64,000 nt of DNA from Acanthochlamys bracteata (GCA_019914995.1 CM034130.1:4402001-4466000), one strand, 5' to 3'. Counted from the first letter of the stretch, positions 1 to 13,850 are shown. The notes: generated from the sequence alone by a model not told the origin. Numbers and translations are program-made.

Positions 1-3000
1 CATTTTGGAGCTGATTTTCAATTTTAGTTTGGACAAAGGTGCAATTTTCACGAGTGCCTATAGTAAGACCTTTTCTTTCTGAGGCTTATTTGGTAACACA
101 TTTATTCTACCAATTTTGTTTTGTTTCTTGTATAGGACTTTTGCTTCTGAGAGCACGTGTCATAACGGATGGTGGATTTGGTTCGTTGTTCCTTATTTTC
201 TATTATTGTTCCCAATTATGTATCAATGTAGAATTTTAATATTATCTTGCAGGTGCACCACTTCTATATACAATAAAAAAAGATGCTTAGTTTTCTTCAT
301 ATTGAGGGTTATTTTCTGAAAATCTTTTCCTCGGTCTGGTATGTTCGTTTACTTCACAATGATCCAAAGGTTTCTTTCCTAATCATGTTTGCTCTATTAA
401 CTGTGCAATTTTTTTGACTCTTGGTTTGTTCATGAACTTCATTTTGTTATTTAACAACTTCTCCTTATCTATATATACCTCTCCTAAAATCGATAAGATA
501 TTATTTATTTGATATAGCTATTTGATGATATTTGATAGTCCTGTTTTACCCTAAACCTGGATATATTTGTCGACCTACTCTTTGGATCCATTGAATAATT
601 TCATAAATTTGAACTATTTTCAAAACGAACATGTATTATTACTATAGTTGTGAGGGAGGTAAGCTGCCACCAAGCCTGGTAGTACCTTATAGGTTGAACT
701 TAAATTACTATTCATTACTAATTGCAAGTGACTTTACACTACCGTTTATATAGTTTTTTATATTAATATTTTATATGTATTTGCGTTAGGGACTAGTGGC
801 ACATGTATTTATATTCTTAACATCATCTGCATTCTTAGTATATATTCTTGCTACGAAAGTCGGCGTGTATTGGAGACTCTGTATTTACATTTTATTAACA
901 CTACATTATATCGTCTACGGTTTGTAGTTGATATGATACCATATTTTTAATCACTTAATCTGCATGAATTTCACTTTATGTTTGTTTTTTATAATGACTT
1001 TGATTTGACATCGATTTTAATTTGGTTACTCTCTTTATGATGCATGTGTGGCCAACAAGTTGCAATATGGAAATGCTGCAAAGAGACAGATCTGTACAAA
1101 AGGTGATGAGTTACTTTTTGTTTGAATGAGACATTTGCCTTGTTACTGTTGTATTAGTTGTTAAGTCTTTCTAATTATTTGATCGATTCCTGATCCTATG
1201 TTTTTTAATATTTCTTAGAAAGGTTTTGGTCAACTTCAACTCCAGACATGGGTATAGTGCGTCAAGTGCTCACTGCATACATTTTAATTTACAGATACAA
1301 ATGATGTTATTTTATGGTTAGGCTTGTTTGCACTCTTATTTACTGGTTTATAATTTAAGTTTTAGATTATGTTTACTATTAGATTCTCACATAGGTCACA
1401 ATTATGACGTGGATGTGTAAAAGTTCGACGTATTAAAGATAAAAGATTTGTGCTCTTCTTCGTATTTAACACATTTATATATTCACAGCATTTTGGAGCT
1501 GATTTTTAGTTTCAGTATGGACGAAGGTGCCATTTTCACGAGGAGTGCTTGCAGTAAGACCTTTCGCGTCTGAGGCTTATTTGGTAAGAGATTTATTTTA
1601 GCAATTTTGTTTTGTTCCTCATACAGGATGTTTGCTTCCGGAAGCACGTGTCATAACCGATGGTGGATTAGGTTCGTTGTTCCTTGTATTCTGTTGTTGT
1701 TTCCAATTATTTATCAATATAGCATTTTAGTATATTCTTGTAGGTGCACAATTTCTTCATACCATAAACATTTGGATGCTTGGTTTTCTCCATTTTGAGG
1801 GTATTTTCTAAAAACCTTTTCCTCAGTCAGGTCTATTTGTGTACTTTATAGTGATCCAAACGTTTCCTTCCTTATCATGTTTGCTCTATTAATTTTGCAA
1901 TTATGTTGGCTCTTTGTTCGTTCTTGAGCCTTACATTATTATTTAAGAACTACTCCTACTATACATATACCTCTCATAAATTTGATGATACATTATTTAT
2001 TTAAAATAGCTATTTGTTGATATTTGATTGTCCTAATTTACTGTAAACCTGGATATATTTGTCTACCTATTGTTTAGACACATTAAATAATTTCATATTT
2101 TTGAACTTCTTGGAAAAGAATATGGATGATTACTATACATGTGAGGGAGAAATAAGCAACCACCAGCTTGTTAGTACCTTATAAGTTGAACTTAAAATTA
2201 CTAATTTTTACAAATTGTAAGTGATTTTACACTACCGTTTTTATAGTTTCTTATATGAATATTTTATATGTATTTGCGTTAGGGTTTTGTGGCACATGTA
2301 TCTATATTCTTAACATTATCGTGTTCTTGATTTATATTATTTGCTAAGGAAATATGGGAAACTCAGCATTTATGTTTTATTAACGCTACTTTCTATCGTC
2401 TGTGGTTTCTAGTTGATATGATACCATACCATTATCAGTTAATATGCATGCAATTCACTTAAAATTTTTTTTTAAATTGACTTTGATTTGACATCAATTT
2501 TGATGCGGTGCTACTCTTTTTTTTATGCATGTGGTGGTAAACAAGTTGCGAATATAGAAATGCTGCAAGGAGAATCGATCTCAATAAAAGGTGATGAAGT
2601 TACTTTTAGTTTGAAAGAGAATTTTGTCCTGTTACGGTTGTATCAGTTGTTAAGTCTTTCTAATTATTTCATTGATTCTTGATCCTATGCTTTTTATTAT
2701 TTCTTAGAATGTCTTTGGCAACTTCAACTCTGGACATGGGTATAGTGTGCTCACTGCGTACATTTTAATTTACAGATACAAATGATGCTATTTTATTGTT
2801 AGGCTTCTTTGCACCTTTTGTTTGCTGGTTTATTATTCAGTTTTTCTATTATGATTAGTAATTAGATTCTCAGTAGGTCACAATCATGACGTGGAGGAGT
2901 AATGATAAGAAAAGAATTTTCGATAAGGTAAAAGTTTGACGTATTAAAGGTAAAGGATTTCTGCTCTTCTTCGTACTTAACATATTTATATATTCCCACA

Positions 3001-5117
3001 TTTTGGAGCTAATTGTGAATTTCAGTTTGGACGAAGGTGCAGTTTTCGTGAGGAGTGCTTGTAGTAAGACCTTTCACTTCTGAGGCTTAGTTGGTAATAG
3101 ATTTATTGTAGCAATTTCGTTTTGTTTCTCGTATAGGACCTTTGCTTCCGAGAGCACGTGTTGTTGCCAATTATTTATCAATATAGAATTTTAATAGTAT
3201 CTTTCTGGTGCACCACTTCTATATACAATAAAAATGAAGATACTTAGTTTTCTCCATATTGAGGGGTATTTTTTGAAAACCTTTTCCTCGGTCAGGTATG
3301 TACATTTACTTTATAGTGATCCAAAAGTTTCTTTCCTAATCATGTTTGCTCTATTAATTTTGCAATTATGTTGACTCTTTGTTTATTCTTGAGCTTCACT
3401 TTGTTATTTAACTTTCTTGTCTAAATATACCTCTTCTAAAATCGATAAGATATTATTTATTTGAAGTAGCTATTTGTTGATATTTGATTGTCCCGTTTTA
3501 CTGGAAAACTGGATATGTTTGTTGACTTACTGTTTGGACCGATTGAATAATTTCATATTTTTGAACTTTCTTAGAAACAATCATGTATTAATACTATAGA
3601 TGTGAGGGAGATAATCTGCCACCATACTTGGTAGTACCTTATAGGTTAAAGTTAAAATTACTATTTATTATTAATTGGAAGTGATTTTACACTACCGTTA
3701 TATAGTTTCTTATATGAATATATTATATGTATTTGCGAGAGGGTCTAGTGGCACATGTATCTACATTCTTAACATCATTTGCGTTCTTAATATATATTCT
3801 TTGCTGTGAAAGTCTGTGAGTATGGGAGACTCTGCATTTATGTTTTATTAACGCTACTTCATATCGTGTGCGGTTTCTCATTGATATAATACCATACTTT
3901 TATCAATTAATCTGCATGTGTTTCACTTTATGTTTGTTTTTCTAATTTGACTTTGATTTGCCATCGATTTTAATTTGGTGTTGCCTTTTTTATGATGCAT
4001 GTGGTGGCAAACAAGTTGCGAATATGGAAACACTGCAAAGAGACTGATCTCAACAAAAGGTGATTGAGTTACTTTAATGTTGAAATAGATTTTTGCCATA
4101 TTACTGTAGCATCAGTTGTTAAGTCTTTCTACCTTTTTCTTTGAATCCTGATCATATGTTTTCTAATACTTTTTAGAGGTCTGGGCAAATTCAACACTGG
4201 ACATGGTTACAGTGAGTCAAGTGTTCACTACATACTCTTTAATTTAAAGATACAAATTTTTTGGTTATGCTTCTTTGATATTTCTTTATTTGCTAGTTTC
4301 TTGTTTAACTTTTAGGTTATATTTTCTAATTAGATTCTCACATAGGTCACAATCATGATGTGGAGGTGCAATGATAAGGAAATTATCTCCGATAAGGTAA
4401 AGGTTTGACGTATTAAAGGTAAAAGATTTGTGCTCTTTTTCGTACTTAGCACATTTATATATTCATAGCATTTTGGAGCTGATTTTTTATTTCAGTTTGG
4501 ATGAAGGTGCAGTTTTTGGGAGGAGTGCCTGTAGTAAGGCCTTTTGATTATGAGGCTTATTTGGTAATAATTTAATTATAGCAATTGTTTTGCTTATCTT
4601 ATAGGTCCTTTGCTTCCGAGAGCATAATTGATGGTGGATTCTGTTCGTTCTTCCTTATATTCTATTGTTGTTGCCAATTATTTAATAAAAAATTTTAATA
4701 TTATCTTCTAGGTGCACAACTTTTATATACAATAAAAATGCAGATGCATAGTTTTCTCCGTTTTGAGGGGTATTTTCTGAAAACCTTTTCCTCGGTCAAG
4801 TATGTTCGTTTACTTTACGGTGATCCAAAAGTTTTTTTTCCTAATCATGTTTGCTCTATTAATTTTGAAATTATGTTGACTCTTTGTTTGTTCATGAGCT
4901 TCACTTTGTTATTTAACATCTTCTCCTACTCTATATACCTCTTATAAAATTGATAAGATATTATTGATTTGAAATTGCTATTTGTTGATATTTGATTGTC
5001 CTATTTTACTGTAAACCTAGATATATTTATCGACCTATTCTTTCGACCCATTGATTAATTTCATATGAACTTTCTTAGAAACGAACACGTATTATTACTA
5101 TAGATGTGAGGGAGATA
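1..5117. repeat. Tandem array of ~1.49-kb units
   Basis: The landmark CATTTTGGAGCTGATTTT recurs at 1, 1,489, 2,999 and 4,469, giving spacings of 1,488, 1,510 and 1,470 bases. All the other landmarks recur in the same order: a segment near GTTTGGACGAAGGTGC, one near GAGAGCACGTGTCATAAC, GTGCACCACTTCTATATACA, and TAGTACCTTATAGGTTGAA. The fourth unit is partial and gives way at about 5,117 to unrelated sequence. Units differ by scattered substitutions and small indels, so the array is not recent. Several landmarks sit between acceptor-like and donor-like sites, which suggests the unit derives from an intron-rich gene segment. No unit keeps a continuous reading frame, and I assign no coding function. 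Confidence 0.85.
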
Positions 5118-8100
5118 AGCTGCCACCAAGCTTTGCCTGTTCAGCAAGTAGTAATAGGATGCTAGCTGTTATAATGAAATTCCATTCACGTCTTCATAAG
5201 GAATAGCTTGCGATAAGCGCATGCTGTATCATTGCTTGCTTAGTTATTCATAGACAATTGATCTTTATCAAAATCTTTTCTAGAAAGTTTAGCTACTTTG
5301 TAACATGACACTATTCTTGGGGAGGCATGGAAATTTAAAATAGGTGATCTGATAACTATTAGAACAAATCCCACCTTTTTGACTTCTATTAATCCCAAAG
5401 GGCATTGGGTTGTGTTAGATTTTTGAAACCTTTTGTTGAGGTTTAATATTTACATAAAACTATTAGTTTAGCATATGATGGGTATTGAATTTGCGAGCTA
5501 TTTGCGTTCTTGTTCATTTTAAAACATGCTTTTAGGCGTCGATCGTCCTAACAGAATTGATGTGCTCGGAAGTAAGTATTTTCAGATAGCCTTTTGCTAA
5601 TGATTGCTAATGTTTATATTCCTCTTCCTTTCCTAGTTAAAATTCTAACTATTGCTTTTATGACAGGTTAGCATACTAATGTAATATGTTCATTCGTTGC
5701 AAGTTTAGACACGTGTTTAGATTTGTATTGTTCTCATACTAAATTCATGAAAAAATCATCTTTTACCTACTTTACTAGTATCCCGTCCAACTTACGGTAT
5801 TCATTTCCTCGAGATATCTTTACATACTTAGGAGTTACTGCTATAGGTTTCTCTCATTGTTTTTGCTTTTGGTGTTGCAAGAGTTAAAGTGTGAAGACAA
5901 CAACTGCTTTTTTGAAGTGCCCTGTAGATTGTGCGTAGATCGTCTAATGGAAGCAAAGAGCCTCAATTATTTAAATTGAGGTTGTCTTGATTGGCCATTT
6001 CCTTTGGAAAGTGCGTAGCACTTGGTATTTATGGTTTCAGGCATACAAGAGTAATATTAAGATATTCTAGCATTTAGCAAAGTACAAATTTGTCATGACC
6101 CAAGCCAAGGGTCATAACCGGCACGGGAGCAAACCAAGCCCAAGCAAGGTTCAGTCCAGTAAGTGTACAAAGAATTGACTTCAAAATAATACGTGTAAAA
6201 ATTTTTTTAAAAATTTCTAAACCACTTTTGAAATTCAAGGAGGAAAGCCTGACGACTAAAACACAACCACAAATTATTAACAATGCTAAGAAATAAAACA
6301 CACGAAAGAGTTAGCCAGCTTATACAACCGCTACCTAAGGTACTAATTCTCAGCAAGCAGAGAAATTAAATAAATATAATAATGGCTATCAAACTTATAA
6401 CTTAGAAAATTAGTAAAATGAATAATACAGTCCTCCGAGTATTACAGAGTCAACTAAATGAAATACGACAACACAAATGACATACCCTTGAAGCGTCACT
6501 CCGATTCGCAACAGCGTGATCCACTAATCTTTAACTAAACCTGTACTATTTGGGGGTAGGCCAAAGATTAAAAAGGCTTAGCCTAGTCTTAGTGAGGTAA
6601 AAATAAAAAAGCACCATTTAAAATTTCTAATCCATTACCTAATTGTTATCTTTCTACTCTACATGTCACAGATGCATCCATAGAGCAGAGCATTCCTTAC
6701 CTAGTCCCTAGGTCATCCCATACCGACCTAGTTCTAGTAAGGACAGATACAGGGAGCACGACGTGCAACACACAACACCATTCTCTTCCTATCAAGTGAT
6801 TATATTTTATGCGAGTGCTTTATTCTTATATTTTATATTCACGCATGTATAAATAAATATACCAAGCACACATTTATTTACATGCATGCATACATTTATC
6901 AATACGAATAATATACCTCGATATAGGTCATCCATTGGAACATACTAAATGTAATATGCATCAAGCACCAAAGAGTTATAGTCATAAAGTTTAAGCGATC
7001 AAATAAGACCATGTCTCTAACTCGCATCATAATGCTATCAATATATATATACATATGTACTCAAGGAAGTAATCTTATATATATCATGTCTCAATGAAGT
7101 CCTATGCATTTACATTTACCAATCTCAAATAGCAAAGATGTCTATATGCATGCATCATAATTATGAGCAATAGGTCAAGTACATGCCTATATTATTTATA
7201 TGTATGATTGTGCTTGCCTATGTATCTATACTTATGATCAAGATGGGGTAACGGGTCAAATGCATGTCTATACCATCTACATATATCATCGTGCATGTAT
7301 ATGTATCTATTTATATGACTTGACATTGGTCAGAAAATTAGGATAATACTCATGTAATAAAGAGTGAGATCAAGTTTCTAGCTCAACCTACCAACCAGAC
7401 TAGTACTATCTCGACAAGGTACAACAATCCCGGGTGAGAGAACCGGAAGGACCATAGTATCGTCCCCATGCGCATAGGTGGGTGCTTGCCCCACACCCAC
7501 TTGGGTCCTGATTTCAGCCCCCGACTCGTCTGTCCTCGTGCAGCGTGAGTGTCCATACATAAGATCATTCGAACTCAAGCATTAGTCATAGGTCATATGC
7601 ATATACATATACTCTTGATCAACCAAGCATAAAGCCTCTATTAGTCTCATTCACAAACATATGTCCATAAACATGTGCGTATGCACTGTCATATAATGTA
7701 TGCTTGAAATCATATGCAAACAACCGACTGGATAGCATTCACACATAATTAATGTTATCATATTTCATTTGAAGGATTCATTATCTCCTATATACAAGCT
7801 CTACAAGTGAATTATGCATGTTATGCAAAAACCCATACGGCATAGTTAGCAGTTCATGCAATTTATTTCTATCATGCGTTTGCAAGTCGCTCGACTTAAG
7901 TATACTTTAGACATGTTAAGCCATTTACTAGTAGCAAACAAATATACTTTATGTCAAGATCTTTATAAAAGGCTTGCATGCTTTTATAACTTTTATCATG
8001 ATTCTCATGCAAGAGTGCATTATCAAGTACTCCCCTTATGCATTACACAATCATGCTATTTAGTTTCTATCGCCTCCCGTTAACATGCAGAAATCTAAGA

Positions 8101-9890
8101 TAATTGATAACCTACTTATGTATTAGCATGCTTTTACATATACTTAGATATAACTTGTAGAAGCATGCATCATACTATAGCATGAAGGAGTCAATTGTAA
8201 TATATAAGGAATGTGGCAGTTATGCCGAAACTTTTAAGTCGGATGTTACTTGTGTCGAAATACCTAACGATAATTTATGAAAAAGAAGGCATGGTAACCC
8301 TCACCTGATGTCCATGTAATTCATCTAAATCTATAAGCTATCACCAAGCCACACCACTCAGCTTCAGGTCAATCATGCAATCCTAAAGCACATTCAGGTA
8401 TATTCATTACTCAAATATGCTAAATAAAGTTTAAACTCAACGTTCGCAATTTAGGAAATCACCGATTCAAATATAAAATCAAATAACCACACATCGTTAC
8501 TCATTCTACAATTTTATCCATTTCAGCTATTCATCCGAATTCTAATCATTACACGATTAATGCTAATTAGTGAGTTCAAGAGCTTACCAATAAAATGAGA
8601 CGATCGAAGTCCAAACTGATTTCGCGTCCTAGTGGCGGATTCATCGATTTAAATCCGATAATATCTCAAGACAAAATGAGTAACAAAACTAGTCCAACAA
8701 CATGTCCGAAAGTTTAAACATGTACAAAAAATATACTACTTACCTCAGACGTAGAGTCCACCGGCTCGTCGGATTCCAGTGAAAGCTAGGGTTCCAGCCA
8801 AAGAGGGTATTTCAACAGTGAAAAGAAGCAGCACTAACAACAAAACTCAACAAAAGCGACAGTAAAGCAAGAAACGGCCGGAATCATCCAAAATAGTGGC
8901 GGCATGACGAACCAATTCGTCTTAGCGCTGGAGTAGAAATTTGGCCGAATTGATAGAGGAAAAACCTTCAACCAGATGAAGAGATGATTTTTCATAGCTC
9001 TGCACCGTTGATTTGCCGGTAGCAAAGCTCCGACTGAAGTAGGGTTTCTCATTACATAGCAATAGGGCGCGAAAACGAGTTCGTCGGCCTAAGCAACAGT
9101 AGCAGAAGCAACACAACAGGAGAGAGATGATCGGAAAGAAGAAGACAGGTGATTTGCTAGAGAAAGCATCACACGAACAGGGTGGTGCTGTCGGGAGAAG
9201 AGGGGATAAAATAAGAAGAAAAATAAAGAGTAGAAGAAAGAGGAGGATTAGATAAAAAGTTTGGAGTGAAGCGATAAAACTACCATTATTGTAAGTTGCA
9301 GTATTACAAAATTATTTCTCGATTTGGTAGAAATCTCTATAGTATCTCGTGTTGCCTCTTTGATAGTTGCTAACAATGATCAAATAAGTTGGAATATGCT
9401 TCACTCCTATCACCACTGAACTTAGTTCAATTTGTTGATTCCTTTCGAATTAGCTTTCTAATTTCCATAGTTTTTATCAGTTTTCATGATAAGCTGCAAA
9501 TGGCAACGTTAATGTTGCAGTAGTATAGAATGTGAATGAAGCTTCTATGCTCGAAAGCTCAATAGGAAACACGTGTCCCTCAAATCGGTAGGTTTAACTT
9601 TCTATTGTTGTTCCTGCTTTTTTTGAATAAAACTTTTTAGAATGATAAGCTTATGTTCCACTTTTAGTATACTTACTTCTATATTCTGTTGGTGAGTCAT
9701 GCATATTTGAATTATATTTGTACTGTCACAGAAGTGTTGAGTCTTAGTTCTTCTTTTACAGCTATATATGATCTCTTTTCCATGTATGCAAGTTTGTACA
9801 TGTATGTAACTTTGTCCTCAGTAAGTGCAGAAGCATGTGGTTGATGTTTATGGGAGTGAGCATTATTTATGCTGTGAAAATTCACCTTCA
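4469..9890. repeat. Segmental duplication, copy A
   Basis: From the last array unit through about 9,890 the sequence is paralogous to 11,480-13,850, if the LTR at 6,091-9,308 is removed. Shared landmarks include GCTGCCACCAA followed by TGCCTGTTC and CAAGTAGTAATAGGA (5,117 and 12,120), AACATGACACTATTCTTGGG (5,303 and 12,287), CTAGCATTTAGCAA (6,067 and 13,310), and GATCAAATAAGTTGGAATATG (9,378 and 13,394). Divergence is moderate. The block holds no frame I would call a gene. Confidence 0.75.
6091..9308 (+). mobile_element. Solo LTR, probably Ty3/gypsy Tekay/Del type
   Basis: This 3,218-base insertion begins TGTCATGACCC and ends TTACA, the usual TG...CA ends. It is flanked by the perfect 5-bp duplication AAATT (6,086-6,090 and 9,309-9,313). 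The paralogous block at about 13,320 reads straight through with a single AAATT, which proves the insertion and fixes both edges. There is no internal coding region, so it is a solo LTR left by recombination between two LTRs. The length over 3 kb and the TGTCAYGACCC start are typical of Tekay/Del chromoviruses, but that family call is inference. It is a non-coding fossil. The intact target duplication suggests it is younger than the block duplication. Confidence 0.8.
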
Positions 9891-10331
9891 CCACTGAATT
9901 CTTGTGTAAGACTATATATACGAAACCCCTTTTATCTCCTTTGGCGCCATCTTGATTATACCCATAATTGAGTCAACTTCGTTTGACAAACACTAGTACC
10001 AAATCTTTGCTATAGCGCAAAGGATTCGATTGATATATGATAGCATGATGAAGGCATGGCTAAGCTGCCTACAAGTTTGGAGTAGATTCTTAATGGGCAT
10101 GGCCACCCACTTTGTTATTGTTATATGCTTTTATCAGTTTAGTTGTTTGTTTTTATTTCCTACCAATATTGTTAGATGTTGTGAGTTGTTCCATTCTGCA
10201 TGGTTTCTGATATGTTGGCAGATCAAGCAAGGGAAATGAGCAATCATCCCCAATCTTAGTAGTTGTGATCTAGAGCATGTTTATTACTGATTTAGAGTTT
10301 CACATTGAGATTAGATTATATTTAATTACAG

Positions 10332-11277
10332 AAACTTTTAGCATGAGGCTGGATATAAGCCACCGCAATGACGTGTTCCAGCTTTCTGAAGACGACAATT
10401 GCTTCTATCATGTGTATGTCCATGGAAAGCCTTTGGATCATCGTGGAATTTCGGGTTGGCGTATCAAAGAGCTCAATAGCAAGGCGATACAGCCTAATTT
10501 ATACAATTTCTATATCTATTGTGTGCTCGGTGGAAAATACCTAAGGAACTTATTAGGAATTTCTTATGTAAGCTAAATAATATTTAGTGATTAAATATGA
10601 ATCATGCATTATCTAAAATGGACATTTTTTATGAAGGTATGAGTTGTAGTCAAGATAAGGATGCTTTTCGGTGGTACTTCACATAAATACATAGTGTTTA
10701 TGGAGGTTCACTTCCATAGTCCTCAGACAACTCCTTTGGAGCATTTTTCCTTCAGATTTAAAAGAGGTTGAACGTCTTGTCATTTTAGTAAAGTATATAA
10801 TACATGAACTTTCAGGTTGTACTATTAAGCTATTGTGTACCTATTAGTGTATTGATCTAGCATCTCCCTTTTATAATTGGTTTTTTTTTTTTTTTTTTTG
10901 TTTTGTTTCTTCATAGCAAGCATATGAGTAACTGATTATGGCGTTTAAGTTCAAATTAAAATTATTTCCATTTTTATGCTCTGTGTTGGCTGTTGAAATA
11001 GAGAACAACAATCGAGAACCATTATCTACTGGCTTTTTGTATGATGGGTAAAATTCATCCACCTTTTGGAGTAGTAACATCTGTGAAAATTTCTTAGCAC
11101 CTTTTGTATTTGAACACATTGTTGTTTTGGATGTGTGTTGCTTGTTTTGTATGAAATATATATTATTCTCTTGACAAATATCATGTCTCTTTGCAAATTT
11201 TGCAGGAAGTATCGCTTTTTGTATCCAGGAAGGAGGTTACACAATTTTTACGAGCGTCTAACTTGGCCTTGTATATG
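10332..11277 (+). CDS. Partial unidentified host gene: two in-phase exons
   Basis: I do not recognise this protein. Exon 10,332-10,567 follows TTAATTACAG and ends at a GTAAGC donor. It has 78 whole codons after two bases of a split codon and contains the segments DVFQLSEDDNCFYHVYVHG and GISGWRIKELNSKAIQPN. Exon 11,206-11,277 follows TTTTGCAG and ends ATG before GTAAAC. It encodes EVSLFVSRKEVTQFLRASNL and four more residues. Both junctions are phase 0, so the exons splice in frame across a 638-base intron. The composition (mixed charged and hydrophobic residues, few repeats) is more protein-like than chance frames nearby. Other exons must lie outside this pair. Candidate segments at 13,089-13,163 (Cys-rich) and 14,523-14,572 are weaker. 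The surrounding block is heavily duplicated, so this could be a pseudogene. Neither the start nor the end of the gene was found. Confidence 0.4.
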
Positions 11278-11479
11278 GTAAACTCTTCTATCTTGTATTT
11301 TCCTATCTATATTATGTTTTTATAATGATTTAATATTTGTGTCTTGTACTTATGAAGAATCAAAATCTCATGCAATTAATTGCTTAAAACAATTTATATT
11401 CTAAGGTAAAGGTTTTGATGTATTAAGGTAATAAAAATGTTCTCTTCTTATTACTTGACACATATTTATATATTCTCTG

Positions 11480-13850
11480 CATTTTGGAACTGATTTTAAT
11501 TTCAGTTGGCCAAGGGTTGTACTTTTCATGAGGAGTGCCTGCTGGACCTTTGCTTGTGAGGCTTATTAGGCAATAGATTTATTTATAACAATTTTTTTAT
11601 TCCTGTAGGACCTTTGCTTCTGAGAGCACGTCATAACTGATGGTTGATTCGGTTCGTTGTTCCTTGCTATTCTATTATTGTTGTCAATTTTTTTTCATAT
11701 AAAATTTAATATTATATTCCAAGTGCATAACTTCTATATACAATGAAAATGAAGATGCTTGGTTTTCTTTCTCTATTGAGAAGTATTTTTCTGAAAGTCT
11801 TTTCCTCTTTTAAGTATGTTCATTTACATTATTGTTCTTTTCCTAATCATGTCTGTCTTATTAATTTTGCGATTATGTTGGATATTCGTCTGGCATGAGC
11901 TTCAATTTGTTATTCACAACTTATCCTAATCTATGCCTCTCCTAAAATTGATGACATATCATTTATTTGTAATAGCTCTTTACTGATATTGTGACTGCTT
12001 TGTTTTTCTGTAAATGTGGATGTATATGTCGACCTGTTCTTTGGACTGATTGAATAATTTCATATCTTTGAACTTTCTTAGAAACAAACATTTGTATTAC
12101 TATAGATGTGAGAGAGATAAGCTGCCACCAACCTTTGCCTGTTCTGCAAGTAGTAATAGGACGCCAGCAATTATAATGAAATTCCATTCACGTCTTCTAG
12201 GGAATAGCATGCAATAAGCGCGTGTTGTATCTTTAATTCCCTCATACATCCTTAACGAAAGCTTTCCTAGAAAATTTAGCAACTTTGTAACATGACACTA
12301 TTCTTGGGGATGCATGGAAATTGAAGAGGTATCTGATAACTGTTAGAACAAAGATCACCTTCTTGACTTTTATTGATCCCAAATGGCATTGGTTGTCTAA
12401 GATTTTTGAACCCATTTGTGGACGTTCAATGTTTACATAAAATATTAGTTTAGCATATGATGGCTATAGAATCTGTTAGTCAGAGCATGCCTGTTCTTTT
12501 TACACATGCTTCTAGAGGCTCGATTGTCTTTACAGAATTGGTGTGCTCACTAAGTATCCACAGATAATCTTTTGCTAGTGTTTGTATTCCACTTCCTTTC
12601 CTAATTACAATTCTAACTGCTGCTTTCTAATGGGTTAGCATACTAATGTATTATCTTCATCGGATGTAAGTTTGGACATTTAGATTTGTGTTCTTCTCAT
12701 GCTAAGGGCGTGTTTACCAAGGGGGTGGGAAGTGGAGTTTTGGGTGAAGTGGAGTTTTTAGGAAATAAATTTAAAAAATAAAATTAAAAATTAAAAATAT
12801 TTAATAAAAAATAAAATTTTATATTAATTATATATTTATAGTAAGTGTTAAATTTGATATTGATAAAAGAATTTTATTTTAATTTTTGTATGTATTTATG
12901 TGAAACTTGAGTTTAAAGAAAGTGGAGTTTATGGGTGTTGGTAAACACGCCCTAAGTTCATGAAAAGTCATCTTTTTACCTACTTTACTAGTATTCCATC
13001 CAACTTGCTGTATTCATTTCCTGGAGATATCTTTACGTACGAATTACTGCTATAGTTTACTCTCGTTGTTTATGCTTTTGGTGTTGCAGGAGGCAAAATG
13101 CTCTAGCAAAGTTCAAGTGTGTACAACAAATGCTTTTGTGAAGTGCACTGCAGATTGTACATAGAGTTCACCGTCTAATGGAAGAAGGATAAGCAAAGAG
13201 CTCAATTATTTAAATTAAAGTTGTCTTCATTGGCTAGGTCCTTCGGAAATTGTATGGTTGCTAGTGTTTACAGTTTAAAGCATAGAAGAGTAATACTTAT
13301 GATATATCCTAGCATTTAGCAATATACAAATTATTTCTCGATTTGTGAATTCTCTTTAGTGTCTCGTGTTGGCTATTTGATAGGTGCTCACAATGATCAA
13401 ATAAGTTGGAATATGCTTCACTCCTACCACTACTAAAACTCAATTGATTGTGTTGATTCCTTTGGAAATGAAGCCATAGCTTTGCGTTTCATTGAAATTC
13501 GGTCTGTTTAACTTCTTAAAGCTGTCGTTTGTCACATCTTGTCTGAAAATTTTAGAGAACTTATGTTCTGCTGTGTTTGCACATTCTGTCATATCCTGTT
13601 AGTGAGTCATGCATATTTTAAATATCTTTGTAGCTGCTGATGAATTGTTGAGCTGTAGTTCTCTTTGGGATTCAGGTAAAAGTTTTTAGCCATATTTGCA
13701 AGTACATATTTACATGTATGTCGTTTCCCTCTTAGTTTTAATTTTCTAATAAAAGGTTTCTAGTAATATGTTTACAGAAGCATGCCACTGATTGAGCTTT
13801 ATTTTGGCTGTGATATTCACGGTTCACTGATGTTTGCATTAATGCTAATG
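11480..13850. repeat. Segmental duplication, copy B
   Basis: This is the paralogue of 4,469-9,890. It starts with another partial copy of the 1.49-kb array unit (CATTTTGGAACTGATTTT at 11,480) and follows the same landmark order to about 13,850. It lacks the LTR of copy A and instead holds a MITE at 12,706-12,952, which copy A lacks at the matching point near 5,740. The segment 13,089-13,163 (TGCAG, then a short Cys-rich open stretch ending in a stop) corresponds to a divergent stretch at 5,879. Neither is convincing as coding. Confidence 0.75.
12706..12952. mobile_element. PIF/Harbinger (Tourist-like) MITE
   Basis: This 247-base AT-rich element has perfect 15-bp terminal inverted repeats, GGGCGTGTTTACCAA at the left and its reverse complement at the right. 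It is flanked by the 3-bp duplication TAA (12,703-12,705 and 12,953-12,955), the target preference of PIF/Harbinger elements. The paralogous empty site near 5,740 reads ACTAAATTCATG, consistent with insertion at TAA. There is no coding capacity. Confidence 0.85.
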
